DNA of 64,000 nt from Chloroflexota bacterium. GTDB taxonomy: Bacteria > Chloroflexota > Anaerolineae > Anaerolineales > UBA4823. Each line of letters starts with the position of its first letter. Position 1 is the stretch's first letter. The notes beneath the pieces are model-generated. The model worked only from the letters and a program-made list of their open reading frames with translations. It made no database searches and was not told the origin of the DNA. Position numbers and translations under genes: made by a program. Positions 7,825-15,748 of this stretch are shown here, piece after piece. The DNA lies in the NCBI GenBank assembly GCA_029265355.1, contig JAJUJL010000019.1, positions 1-64,000 of the forward strand, given 5' to 3'.

Positions 7825-8523
7825 ATGAGCGCCTCGAACCTGCAAATTGATCTGCTCCTAAAACGATTACAGAACTTTGAGTTCTTGCGCGGCCTGCAAG
7901 ATGATGCCTTGCTCGAGTTGGCACACAGCGCCCACTGGAACGTGTACCCGCCAGACACGGTCATTTTCTGGGAAGGCGATATCGAAAGCCATCTGTTCTA
8001 CCTGCAGTACGGCTGGTTGAAAGTGATCAAAGCCGGCCCCGATGGGCGCGAGCAAATCTTGCGTTTTTTAGGACCAGGTGAAATTTTCAACGAAATTGGC
8101 GTGTTTGCCAAACGCCCCAACCCGGCAACTGCCTTGACACTCGAGGAAGCCGGCGTCTGGCGCATCCCTCGCCATGCATTGGAGCAGGTACTATTCACTC
8201 ACCCGCACACTGCGTTGCAGATCATGGAGAACATGGCCGATCGTTTTATCAGCCTGGTGGAGTTGACTGCTGACTTGTCGCTGCGCCCGGTCGAGGCGCG
8301 GCTGGCGAAATTGTTGATTGAGCAATCCAGGGAGGGCGTATTCCACCGCCGCGGCTGGTCCACGCTCACCGAGTTGGCAGCTCACCTGGGCACCGTGCCG
8401 GATGTATTGAGCCGCGCTTTGCGCGAGCTGAGCCGAGCTGGCTTGATCGAAATAAACCGACAAGAAATTCGCATCCTGAACCGTGAAGAATTGGCGCAGA
8501 GGGCAATGCTCCAGGGAGAATGA
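7825..8523 (+). CDS. CRP/FNR family transcription regulator
   Basis: This 232-residue protein has an N-terminal cyclic-nucleotide-binding-like beta barrel (about 20-130, including the FLGPGEIFNEIGVFAKRPNP turn) and a C-terminal winged helix with WSTLTELAAHLGTVPDVLSR. The recognition helix VPDVLSRALREL carries the invariant Arg that reads the G of TGTGA-type half-sites. The barrel has no Cys cluster for an FNR-type iron-sulphur cluster, so it is more like CRP or Dnr. I use the ATG at 7825 because it begins just before the barrel; an upstream extension would overlap the preceding gene in another frame. It precedes a cupin and a polytopic membrane protein, and a perfect TGTGA-N6-TCACA box occurs at 38854. 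Confidence 0.88.
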   Translation: MSASNLQIDLLLKRLQNFEFLRGLQDDALLELAHSAHWNVYPPDTVIFWEGDIESHLFYLQYGWLKVIKAGPDGREQILRFLGPGEIFNEIGVFAKRPNPATALTLEEAGVWRIPRHALEQVLFTHPHTALQIMENMADRFISLVELTADLSLRPVEARLAKLLIEQSREGVFHRRGWSTLTELAAHLGTVPDVLSRALRELSRAGLIEINRQEIRILNREELAQRAMLQGE

Positions 8524-8607
8524 AAAAGTAGCGAAAATCCGACAAAAGTCGGGGCGATAGCCGGGGGGATTGAGTATAGTCAGGCATATCCCAAAAGGAG
8601 TGCCAAA

Positions 8608-8931
8608 ATGCCTGACACCATTTCTGAGATTTATTTTGCAGATACAAAGTCTAAAGCCGTCTTTGCTGACGATGGCCCTCAGCCACAGTTCCTGACCGAT
8701 ACGCCGGATTTCAAGGCTCTGGTGGTAGGGCTGGACGCCGGACAGCAGATTCCATTGCACCCCGGAGAAGCAGCGATATACCACTTCCTGCAAGGCACAG
8801 GCTTGATGACGGTGGGGGAGGAAACATACATCATTGCCCCCGGTGTGACGGTGATTGCGCCCAGTAGTGCGGTGCGCGGCATGAATGCCAAAACACGCGT
8901 CATCTTTTTAGGCGCAACGGGAGGAAAGTGA
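8608..8931 (+). CDS. Small cupin-domain protein
   Basis: This 107-residue single cupin begins at an ATG behind AAAGGAG. Cupin motif 1 is degenerate: LDAGQQIPLHPGEAAIYHFL has a His, a Glu and a second His at useful positions. Motif 2 is represented by APGVTVIAPSSAVRGM, without the usual final His. It may bind a metal or an oxidised small ligand. It overlaps or abuts the next gene, suggesting that the cupin and the membrane protein are co-translated, and both lie directly downstream of the CRP/FNR regulator. Confidence 0.8.
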   Translation: MPDTISEIYFADTKSKAVFADDGPQPQFLTDTPDFKALVVGLDAGQQIPLHPGEAAIYHFLQGTGLMTVGEETYIIAPGVTVIAPSSAVRGMNAKTRVIFLGATGGK

Positions 8932-8933
8932 CC

Positions 8934-10115
8934 ATGCCGCTGCCATATCTGGTCACGATTTTGCTTTATGTTCTCGTCGCCTTGCTGGTGGCAGCCGATA
9001 CGGCGCTGGCCAGCCTGGGACTGACCGGCGCATTTGCCGCACTGCGCTGGGTACGTGTGCATTTCATCACCCTCGGGATCATCTCGCAAGCCATCTTCGG
9101 GCTGCTGCCCAGCTTGGTAGCAACGCTATCCGGTCAACCGCGCCCTCACATGCGCTGGAGCACCTGGCTTTCGCTGAATGTTGGGCTGGTGCTGCTGGCT
9201 GCAGGGTTTCCAGGCGCCAACCAGGCGATGATTTTTAGCGGCGGCACGCTGATCTTCACTGCGGTCACGTTGCTGTTCCTGCAGCTTTGGCAGGCTCGCG
9301 GCGGGCAAACGCCAGCCAGTCTGAAATTCTACCTGACTGGGCTGTTCTACCTGCTGGTCGGCATCATTATTGGCACGGGCCTGTGGCTCAATTGGAGCGA
9401 GTACCTTTACATCAAGGTTCCGCTCGAGGCGCACATTCACGCCAACTCATGGGGCTTTATGTCGCTGGTTTTTGCCGGGCTGCTGGTGGATGTTATTCCG
9501 ATGATCACCGGGCGCCCGCTCGGTTCAAAAAACGCAGTTGCCATGGTTTATTGGGGAATGACGCTGGGCGCATTCGGGCTTGTTTTGGGTCCCTGGTTGG
9601 GTGGCAGCCTGCCGCCGACCGTGGCAGGCCTGGTGCTGCACCTGGGTGCCACGATTGGTCTGCTGGTCTTAATGATACGCGCCCTCTTAGCTGGTGGCAG
9701 GCTCTCCGGGGCGGGCGCCTGGCACCTGGTTTCATCCTATCTGTGGATACTGGCACCGGTCTTGGTGGCGCCGTTCATCATCCTTGGCTATTTGGAGGGA
9801 GGACCGATCGAATCCACCGCCCCGCAGCCGCTGATCTACGGTTGGGTGCTGCAGTTCGGCATTGCCCTGATCCCCTTCTTCGCACGCCGCACCTTCTTGA
9901 AGGAAGACCCTGCCCCGCTTGGCGGCTGCTGGGGCAGCCTGTCAGCCGTGACGCTTGGCAGCGCAATGGTATGGATCAGCATCTTTATCAGCCCACCGCT
10001 GCGCGGGGCGTTGTACGGCATTGGCTTTGCCCTGTACGCCCTGGCGCTCATCCATCCGCTAAAGGAGCTGGTACAAATCGCAAGCAGCGCCATCAGTAAA
10101 TACGAGCAGGCCTGA
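8934..10115 (+). CDS. Polytopic membrane protein, NnrS / haem-copper-oxidase-I-like
   Basis: This protein of about 393 residues has around twelve hydrophobic helices. The segment PLEAHIHANSWGFMSLVFAG places two His residues at the start of a helix, like the haem- or metal-binding His of NnrS and cytochrome-oxidase-subunit-I-like proteins; HFITLGIIS near residue 45 gives another helix-embedded His. An exact family could not be fixed by eye. I use the ATG at 8934 (GGAGG nine bases upstream); a GTG at 8928 overlapping the cupin stop (GTGA) is the alternative. The pairing with a CRP/FNR regulator and a cupin suggests a role in NO or oxygen response, which is inference. Confidence 0.65.
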   Translation: MPLPYLVTILLYVLVALLVAADTALASLGLTGAFAALRWVRVHFITLGIISQAIFGLLPSLVATLSGQPRPHMRWSTWLSLNVGLVLLAAGFPGANQAMIFSGGTLIFTAVTLLFLQLWQARGGQTPASLKFYLTGLFYLLVGIIIGTGLWLNWSEYLYIKVPLEAHIHANSWGFMSLVFAGLLVDVIPMITGRPLGSKNAVAMVYWGMTLGAFGLVLGPWLGGSLPPTVAGLVLHLGATIGLLVLMIRALLAGGRLSGAGAWHLVSSYLWILAPVLVAPFIILGYLEGGPIESTAPQPLIYGWVLQFGIALIPFFARRTFLKEDPAPLGGCWGSLSAVTLGSAMVWISIFISPPLRGALYGIGFALYALALIHPLKELVQIASSAISKYEQA

Positions 10116-10186
10116 CAAAGTGACAACTGGGATGGCTTAATGGAAATGAACGGCCCGCATGGCAATGAGTTTATTAGGAGATTGCC

Positions 10187-10225
10187 ATGACCAGCACAGT
10201 ACGCTTGACTTGCAATGACAGCTAA
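10187..10225 (+). other. Possible 12-codon leader ORF upstream of the 10246 gene
   Basis: ATG at 10187 follows TAGGAGATTGCC, a good ribosome site, and the frame reads MTSTVRLTCNDS then TAA at 10223-10225, 20 bases before the next start. It is too short for family recognition and may be a leader peptide or chance. Confidence 0.2.
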
Positions 10226-10245
10226 GATCAATAAAGGAGAAGCTC

Positions 10246-10629
10246 ATGGATAAACTACTGTACAGGATCGCAGCCGTGCTGGCTTTCATCATCGGCGCCA
10301 TGGCGGTCTTTGCCGGCGGGCAGGTGCTGCTGGGCAGAGATCCGGGGTACTATGTCATCGACTGGCTGCCTGTCTATAACTTTGCCCTGGGCGTGCTTTC
10401 CGTCGCAGTTAGCGCCATTTTGATCTGGCGACGCTCTCGCTATGCGTTGCCTGCAGCCCTGGCGACCTTCAGCGTGCACGCATTGGTCATGCTCATCCTG
10501 CAGACGGCCTACCACTCGGTGGTGGCGCCCGATAGCCTGCGAGCGATGACGATCCGCATGGCAGCCTGGTTAATCATCCTGGCGTTGATGTATTTTGGGC
10601 TGCGCAAGAAACAAGGCGCAGCGGTTTGA
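10246..10629 (+). CDS. Small four-helix membrane protein, unknown function
   Basis: This 127-residue protein starts with ATG after AAAGGAG. It has four predicted helices (about 5-25, 40-60, 65-90 and 100-120), with YHSVVAPDSLRAMT in the last external loop and a basic tail GLRKKQGAAV. I recognise no family. It follows the NnrS-like gene by 130 bases in the same direction and may be part of the same region of membrane functions, but nothing in the sequence fixes its role. Confidence 0.6.
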   Translation: MDKLLYRIAAVLAFIIGAMAVFAGGQVLLGRDPGYYVIDWLPVYNFALGVLSVAVSAILIWRRSRYALPAALATFSVHALVMLILQTAYHSVVAPDSLRAMTIRMAAWLIILALMYFGLRKKQGAAV

Positions 10630-10677
10630 TCCCTTCGTTGCACGACTTTTTCTAACCAAGCCAGCAAGGAGATTGAG

Positions 10678-10743
10678 ATGCAAGTAGAGCCTGCACACTT
10701 CCCGATTCCGCCCATTCATACCCACAGGATGGGATCTCATTAA
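10678..10743 (+). other. Short ORF (21 codons) with good ribosome site
   Basis: ATG at 10678 stands behind AAGGAGATTGAG and encodes a 21-residue peptide with a His-rich end (IPPIHTHRMGSH) before TAA. It may be the remnant of a gene cut by the repeat at 10771 or a small peptide gene; no family is recognised. The rest of the 430-base gap 10630-11060 holds the repeat, a GCCGCGG/CCGCGGC hairpin (10983-11008) and a TATAAT box at 11024-11029. Confidence 0.25.
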
Positions 10744-10770
10744 CCTGACCGCAAATTGTGGTTCGAGATG

Positions 10771-10884
10771 GGTGTTTCGCCGGAAGGGATTTCACCAAAA
10801 TGTTGCTAAAAACCGGCGAAACCCTGGAGTAAATCGCCATTCTCATCACCGGGTTTTTCTAGATACTCCTAGCGGTTTACTCAG
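10771..10884 (+). repeat. Double-hairpin intergenic repeat, copy 2
   Basis: Begins GGTGTTTCGCCGGAAGGG at 10771; the first stem is GTTTCGCCGG paired with CCGGCGAAAC (about 10813-10822). The second stem pairs GAGTAAATCGCC (about 10827-10838) with AGCGGTTTACTC (10871-10882). It is in forward orientation and wholly intergenic. The middle of hairpin 2 is altered (CATCACCGGGTTTTTCTAG) relative to the other copies. Confidence 0.85.
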
Positions 10885-11060
10885 TTCTTCACCATCTGGC
10901 ATCCCGTGAGCCATCCTTGATTGGAAGCCATCGATGCCGGGCAATGAACTCATTCACATGAAAGCCAGCAACTGCGCAAGGTGCCGCGGGCGAAAAGATG
11001 TCCGCGGCATTTTGAATTACAGATATAATCGATCATATTCTCCTCAAGTTTGGACGTAAT

Positions 11061-12236
11061 ATGCCGCATCCCACCCTTCCCACCATTGCAGAGGTCGAGA
11101 CCATCGCCAGCCTGGACGATGCGGTGCTGCGCAATCTGCGCATCACCCAGTGTTATCACGAGCTGGCTTTGGTCATGGTCTCGCGTACGCCAGGGCATGC
11201 CAACTGGTGCACGTTCGCCACCTGGGCCTCCAAGCAGGCTGGGCAGACCATCCGCAAACAGGATCTGGCTCGCACGCTGGAAGACCTGCTCGGTTCGCAA
11301 GCGGCGGTCGACCAGGCCACCTCACGGCTGGTAACCGCCGCGCAGCGGCTAGGCGCACAGAGCGGCGCCGGCCAGGTAATGGACTTTCTCATAAGGGTGC
11401 TCGACCCGGAAAATGCTTTTGCCCGCTCCAGCCAGGCGGTGGCGCGCGGTAATCTGAAAGTGTTCGCCGAGATCGGTTACCAGTTCGCCCGCTTCTATCA
11501 CGAGCTGCTGGACAGCGCGGTGTACGACGCCGAAAAAATCGCCCGCTTTTGCACCGCGCTGCGCCCCGGCGATCCGCCGGATGGTCAACGCTACCTGCGA
11601 CAGGCTTTCCAGCATTACTACCAGGCGCTGTTCGAGCGCGACGAAAGAAATCGCGCTGAGCTGATGCTGTTAGCAAATATCGAGATCGGCTTTCACGAAC
11701 AAACCCGCTTGCAACCGGATATCAACGAGGCGCTGGCCGCGCCGGTGCTCTCGCCCCAGGATTTCACCCGCAACCTGCTCAAAGCCCTGCGCCCCGAATG
11801 GGGATGGCTGGCTGCGCCAATCTGGGCGATACTGCGCCTGTTGGGGCAACTCACCGAACTGGATGCAGCCGTCCAGGATTACCTATTCGGAGCGCAGCGC
11901 CAGGCGCAGTTCATCGTTACCGAAACGATGATGAGCCTGGAGCTGCCTGAACACGTGCGGCTGAGGCTCGGGGAAGATTTGCCCGCCGCCTTCCCACCGA
12001 TGCTGGCGCACATCGCCAATCCTGAGCTGGGCGCGCTGCTGGCGCAATTCGATCCCACACCAGACAGCACACTGGACTCGGGTGCAGTATACTGGGGTGA
12101 TCTGCCCGATCGGCTGCACTTCATCATCGATCTCTTCCGCTGTTACCATACCTCGCTGCAACTGTTCAACCCACCGTTCACTCCTGAGCAGGTTGCATCG
12201 ATCAAAGAAGGCCATCTTCCGCCAGGCCGGTTATAG
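11061..12236 (+). CDS. Soluble helical protein, unknown function
   Basis: This 391-residue protein begins MPHPTLPTIAEVETIASLDD and appears almost entirely alpha-helical, with no signal peptide, no membrane segment and no P-loop or obvious catalytic motif. A central stretch GNLKVFAEIGYQFARFYHEL and a later ERDERNRAELMLLANIEIGF contain many aromatic and acidic residues. I recognise no family with certainty. A TATAAT at 11024-11029 is 32 bases upstream of the ATG and may be its promoter. The gene stands alone. Confidence 0.7.
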   Translation: MPHPTLPTIAEVETIASLDDAVLRNLRITQCYHELALVMVSRTPGHANWCTFATWASKQAGQTIRKQDLARTLEDLLGSQAAVDQATSRLVTAAQRLGAQSGAGQVMDFLIRVLDPENAFARSSQAVARGNLKVFAEIGYQFARFYHELLDSAVYDAEKIARFCTALRPGDPPDGQRYLRQAFQHYYQALFERDERNRAELMLLANIEIGFHEQTRLQPDINEALAAPVLSPQDFTRNLLKALRPEWGWLAAPIWAILRLLGQLTELDAAVQDYLFGAQRQAQFIVTETMMSLELPEHVRLRLGEDLPAAFPPMLAHIANPELGALLAQFDPTPDSTLDSGAVYWGDLPDRLHFIIDLFRCYHTSLQLFNPPFTPEQVASIKEGHLPPGRL

Positions 12237-12332
12237 GCAAACTGGCTTTTAATTTTCAGGTCGCACTGGGTGCGCCGCTCAACAGCCGAACCGCAAAGAC
12301 ACATGTTGCACATTGCTAAATCGCATTTCGCG

Positions 12333-12349
12333 CACTTCGTGACGAAGTG
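12333..12349. promoter_or_regulatory. Perfect 17-base palindrome upstream of the aldo/keto reductase
   Basis: CACTTCGT-G-ACGAAGTG is a perfect inverted repeat 24 bases before the ATG at 12374. It could be an operator or a small 5'-UTR stem; no T run follows, so a terminator is unlikely. Confidence 0.4.
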
Positions 12350-12373
12350 GTTGATGTTCCAAAGGAGCCAAGT

Positions 12374-13402
12374 ATGCGTTACAAATTATTGGGCAAGAGC
12401 GGGTTACGCGTCTCGGAGGTGTGTCTCGGCACGATGACTTTTGGCGAGACCTGGGGCTGGGGCGCCTCTCGCGAGGAGAGTTGCAAGCAGTTCGAATTGT
12501 TTCTAGATCGCGGCGGCAATTTCATCGACACCTCGGTCAACTACACCGATGGCGCCAGCGAGACCCTGCTGGGCGAATTCATCCAAGAGAAGCGCCCGGC
12601 CTTGGTGATCGCCACCAAGTATTCGCTCACCAAACCTGACTCGAGCGACCCCAACTCGGGCGGCAACAGCCGCAAGAATATGATGCAATCCGTCGAGCGC
12701 AGCTTGAAGCGCCTGCGGACTGATTATATCGATCTGCTGTACCTGCACATGTGGGATTACATGACCCCCATTGAAGAAGTACTGCGCGGGTTGGATGACC
12801 TGGTGCGCGCTGGCAAGGTGCTGTACACCGCCATCTCCGACTCGCCCGCCTGGGTTGTGGCAGAAGCCAACACGCGCGCCGAGCTGATGGGGTGGTCACG
12901 GCTTGTGGCTTACCAGGCGCCGTATTCACTGCTCGATCGGGCAGTGGAGCGCGAGGTGTTACCGGCCGCCCGCCACTGGGATATGGCCGTGTTGCCCTGG
13001 GGTATCCTGGAAGCCGGCATCCTATCGGGCAAGTTTCTCAAGCCGGTACAGGGCGGCACTCGCCTCGATCCACAGAAGCTGGACCTGCCAGAAAAAGCGC
13101 AGGGTATCGTCGCTGAGGTGCAAAAGATTGCCGCAGAGACCGGGCGCTCTATGGCGCAGGTCGCCATCAACTGGGTGCGCCAGCAGCAGCACAGAGCGCA
13201 GATCATCCCTATCCTGGGCGCGCGCTCCGCTGAGCAGCTCGAAGAGAACCTGGGTGTCCTGGAATGGTCGCTGAGCGATGAACAGGTGCAACGCCTGGAT
13301 AACGCCAGCCAGATTGAGCTGGGCTTTCCGCATTCGATGCTGCCCGGAAACCGCTACCTCTTCGGCACGACGTTCGACAAGATCGATAACCACCGGCTCT
13401 GA
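12374..13402 (+). CDS. Aldo/keto reductase family oxidoreductase
   Basis: This 342-residue TIM-barrel NADPH-dependent oxidoreductase begins MRYKLLGKSGLRVSEV after AAAGGAG. The catalytic tetrad is visible: Asp in FIDTSVNY, Tyr in the same motif, Lys in IATKYSL and His in LLYLHMWD. The C-terminal IIPILGARSAEQLEENL is the usual NADP phosphate-binding segment. It resembles the YajO/Tas-type subgroup acting on small carbonyl compounds, with the exact substrate unknown. It stands alone upstream of the zinc-uptake regulator, separated by that regulator's own promoter. Confidence 0.92.
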   Translation: MRYKLLGKSGLRVSEVCLGTMTFGETWGWGASREESCKQFELFLDRGGNFIDTSVNYTDGASETLLGEFIQEKRPALVIATKYSLTKPDSSDPNSGGNSRKNMMQSVERSLKRLRTDYIDLLYLHMWDYMTPIEEVLRGLDDLVRAGKVLYTAISDSPAWVVAEANTRAELMGWSRLVAYQAPYSLLDRAVEREVLPAARHWDMAVLPWGILEAGILSGKFLKPVQGGTRLDPQKLDLPEKAQGIVAEVQKIAAETGRSMAQVAINWVRQQQHRAQIIPILGARSAEQLEENLGVLEWSLSDEQVQRLDNASQIELGFPHSMLPGNRYLFGTTFDKIDNHRL

Positions 13403-13432
13403 CCAAAGCTTGTTGAGACGCGAACATTCATC

Positions 13433-13475
13433 TTGACAGACGGTGCATCTTGCCTATAATTGAAAACGATTTTCA
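13433..13475 (+). promoter_or_regulatory. Consensus promoter with Zur/Fur-type operator
   Basis: TTGACA (13433-13438) and TATAAT (13455-13460) are 16 bases apart. Immediately downstream, over the expected start site, is the perfect palindrome TGAAAACGATTTTCA (13461-13475), a Fur/Zur-like box. A repressor bound there would block initiation, so the regulator and the importer behind it are probably autoregulated by metal. Confidence 0.85.
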
Positions 13476-13493
13476 TTATCAGAAAACATTGAG

Positions 13494-13937
13494 ATGAGCA
13501 CACCCTTTTCTTCCAGCAAAGATTGGCTCTCCCGCCTGGCCAACCACGGCTACCGGCTCACCGAGCCGCGCCGCGTGATCGTCGAGATCATCGCCGCCAG
13601 CGACAGGGCGCTCAACCCGCTGGAGGTTTTCGACCTAGGCCGAGACGCCTGCCCCGGACTCGGGCTGGTGACCGTCTACCGTACCCTGGAAAAGCTCGAA
13701 GACCTGGGTCTGGTGCAGCGCGTTCACCAGGCGGATGGTTGCCACGCCTACCTGCGCGCCGCCAACGGCCACGAGCACATCCTGCTGTGCAACCAGTGCG
13801 GGCAGGCGGTCTTTTTTGCCGGAGATGACCTGACCAGCCTGCTGGAGCGCGTCGCCCGCCAGAGCGGCTTTGAAATTCAGGAGCATTGGCTGCAGCTTCA
13901 CGGCCTGTGCGCCAGGTGCCGAGATTCGGTCAGATAA
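13494..13937 (+). CDS. zur: Fur family regulator, probably Zur
   Basis: This 147-residue protein has a winged helix with YRLTEPRRVIVEIIAASDRA and GLVTVYRTLEKLEDLGLV (recognition helix), then a dimerisation domain with HEHILLCNQCGQAVFF and a C-terminal CARC pair. The two CxxC pairs would bind the structural zinc, and His/Glu residues around HEH would form the sensory site. The zinc specificity is inferred from the znuABC-like genes directly downstream and from the box in the promoter; Fur or Mur function cannot be excluded by eye. Confidence 0.85.
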   Translation: MSTPFSSSKDWLSRLANHGYRLTEPRRVIVEIIAASDRALNPLEVFDLGRDACPGLGLVTVYRTLEKLEDLGLVQRVHQADGCHAYLRAANGHEHILLCNQCGQAVFFAGDDLTSLLERVARQSGFEIQEHWLQLHGLCARCRDSVR

Positions 13938-13987
13938 AACCACCTTCCCCATAAGTATTGCCTCATGGTACACAGGACCTTTGATTT

Positions 13988-14920
13988 GTGAATAAGAAAT
14001 TGACCCTTTGGATACTGCTCTTCTCCCTCATCCCCTGGTGGGTGGCAGCCTGTAGCAGCCCCGCTGCTCTTTCTGGGAGGCGCGAAAGGCTTAAGCTGGT
14101 CGCCTCGACCACCATCGTAGGTGACGTAGTGCGCCAGGTCGCTGGCGAGAGCGCCGAGCTGGTCATCCTGATTCCCACGGGCTCTGATCCACATACCTTC
14201 GAGCCACGCCCACAGGATATCGCTGCTTTGAGCGAAGCCGATGTCGTTTTCATCAACGGTCTTCATCTGGAAGAGGCGCTCAACCCGGCTTTGGAAAGCA
14301 ATGTGCGGGGCAGGTTGGTAGCCGTCTCGGATGGCATCCAGGCGCTGCCTTTCAATACCGAGGATGAATCTCTTGGAGAGGCAGAGCACGCCGCCGGCGA
14401 TCCGCACACCTGGATGGACCCCAACAATGTCATCATCTGGGTGCAGAATATCGCCGCAGCCCTGGCGCAGATCGACCCGCAAAACAGCGAGGCTTACCAG
14501 CGCAACGCCGAGGCTTACACTGCCGAGTTGAAGACTTTGGACAACTGGATACTTCAGCAGGTTGCACAAATTCCACAAGAGCAGCGCAAGCTGGTCTCCG
14601 ACCATGCCACTTTTGGCTATTTTGCCAAGGCATACGGTTTCGAGCAGGTGGGCCTGGTGGTGCCAGCCCTGAGCACCAACGCCGCGCCCTCCGCCCAGGA
14701 TCTTGCCAGCCTGGAAAATAATATTCGCAGCCAGGGCGTGAAGGCCATCTTTGTCGATTATGCCATCAACCCGGCGCTCTCACAGCAAGTGGCAGCTGAT
14801 ACGGGGGCGCAGGTGGTCTTTGTCTACACCGGCTCGTTGGGAGAATCCGGCAGCCAGGCGGATACCTATCTGGGCTTCATGCGCTATAATGTCAGCGCCA
14901 TCGTCGAGGTCTTAAAATAG
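13988..14920 (+). CDS. Metal ABC transporter substrate-binding lipoprotein (ZnuA/TroA family)
   Basis: This 310-residue protein has a lipoprotein signal (VAACSS) and the TroA-type cluster A9 fold. The metal-ligand positions are visible as His in GSDPHTFEPRPQD, His in GDPHTWMDP and His in SDHATFGYFA, with the late acidic ligand in AIFVDYAINP. Three His plus an acidic residue fit Zn or Mn. The His-rich loop of many ZnuA proteins is reduced to an acidic stretch around residue 125. It lies 50 bases after the regulator and 9 bases before the ATPase gene. Confidence 0.9.
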   Translation: MNKKLTLWILLFSLIPWWVAACSSPAALSGRRERLKLVASTTIVGDVVRQVAGESAELVILIPTGSDPHTFEPRPQDIAALSEADVVFINGLHLEEALNPALESNVRGRLVAVSDGIQALPFNTEDESLGEAEHAAGDPHTWMDPNNVIIWVQNIAAALAQIDPQNSEAYQRNAEAYTAELKTLDNWILQQVAQIPQEQRKLVSDHATFGYFAKAYGFEQVGLVVPALSTNAAPSAQDLASLENNIRSQGVKAIFVDYAINPALSQQVAADTGAQVVFVYTGSLGESGSQADTYLGFMRYNVSAIVEVLK

Positions 14921-14929
14921 CAGGAAACT

Positions 14930-15748
14930 ATGTATCCGCGCACCCCCCATCAGGAAGATCAGCCAATCCTTGACTGCGATCATCTCAGCCTTGCCTACAA
15001 CGGCAGCCTGGCGCTGGAAGATATCACCTTCCACCTGCACCCCGGCGATCTGGTAGCATTGGTCGGGCCCAATGGCGCTGGTAAAAGCACCCTTCTCAAA
15101 GTGCTCGCCGGCGTCCTGGCGCCCACCCGCGGGCGAGTCAGCATATTCGGCAGCGGTCCGCGCCGGCACGTCTGCATCGCCTTCATCCCGCAGCGCAGCC
15201 AGGTAGAATGGCAGTTTCCGGTCAGCGTGGCGGATGTGGTGATGATGGGGCGGAGCGCCAAACTGCGGCCCTTCGTTTGGCCCAGCAAACGGGATTGGGA
15301 GGCTGTGAACAGCGCGCTGGCTACCGTGGGGTTGGAAAACCTGGCAAAACGCCAGATCGGGCAACTCTCCGGCGGGCAGCAGCAGCGCATGTTCATCGCC
15401 CGCGCCCTGGCGCAGGAAGCAGAGCTGATGCTGATGGATGAGCCTCTGACCGGCCTGGACTTACCATCCCAGGAAAGCCTGCTAGCGCTGCTCAGCGATT
15501 TGCAAAAGAGGGGCATCACGGTCATGGCAGCCACGCACGACCTGGAACAGGCTGCGCAGTACTTCGACCGCATCATGCTCCTGAATCGCCGGCTGATCGC
15601 TTTCGGCGACGCCCAGCACGTGCTGCAACCCGAAAAGCTGATTCGCGCTTACGGCAGGCACATACAATTGGTGGAAACACCCAGCGGCCTGGTGGCGCTG
15701 GAGGATTCGTGCTGCGATAGAGGCGAGGAACATGAACACGCTGTATGA
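14930..15748 (+). CDS. Metal ABC transporter ATP-binding protein (ZnuC-like)
   Basis: This 272-residue ABC ATPase has Walker A GPNGAGKST, the signature LSGGQQQRMFIARALAQ and Walker B LMLMDEPLTGLD, followed by the H-loop ATHDL. It is a single-domain importer ATPase that would power the permease encoded next. It overlaps the permease gene by 17 bases. Confidence 0.93.
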   Translation: MYPRTPHQEDQPILDCDHLSLAYNGSLALEDITFHLHPGDLVALVGPNGAGKSTLLKVLAGVLAPTRGRVSIFGSGPRRHVCIAFIPQRSQVEWQFPVSVADVVMMGRSAKLRPFVWPSKRDWEAVNSALATVGLENLAKRQIGQLSGGQQQRMFIARALAQEAELMLMDEPLTGLDLPSQESLLALLSDLQKRGITVMAATHDLEQAAQYFDRIMLLNRRLIAFGDAQHVLQPEKLIRAYGRHIQLVETPSGLVALEDSCCDRGEEHEHAV

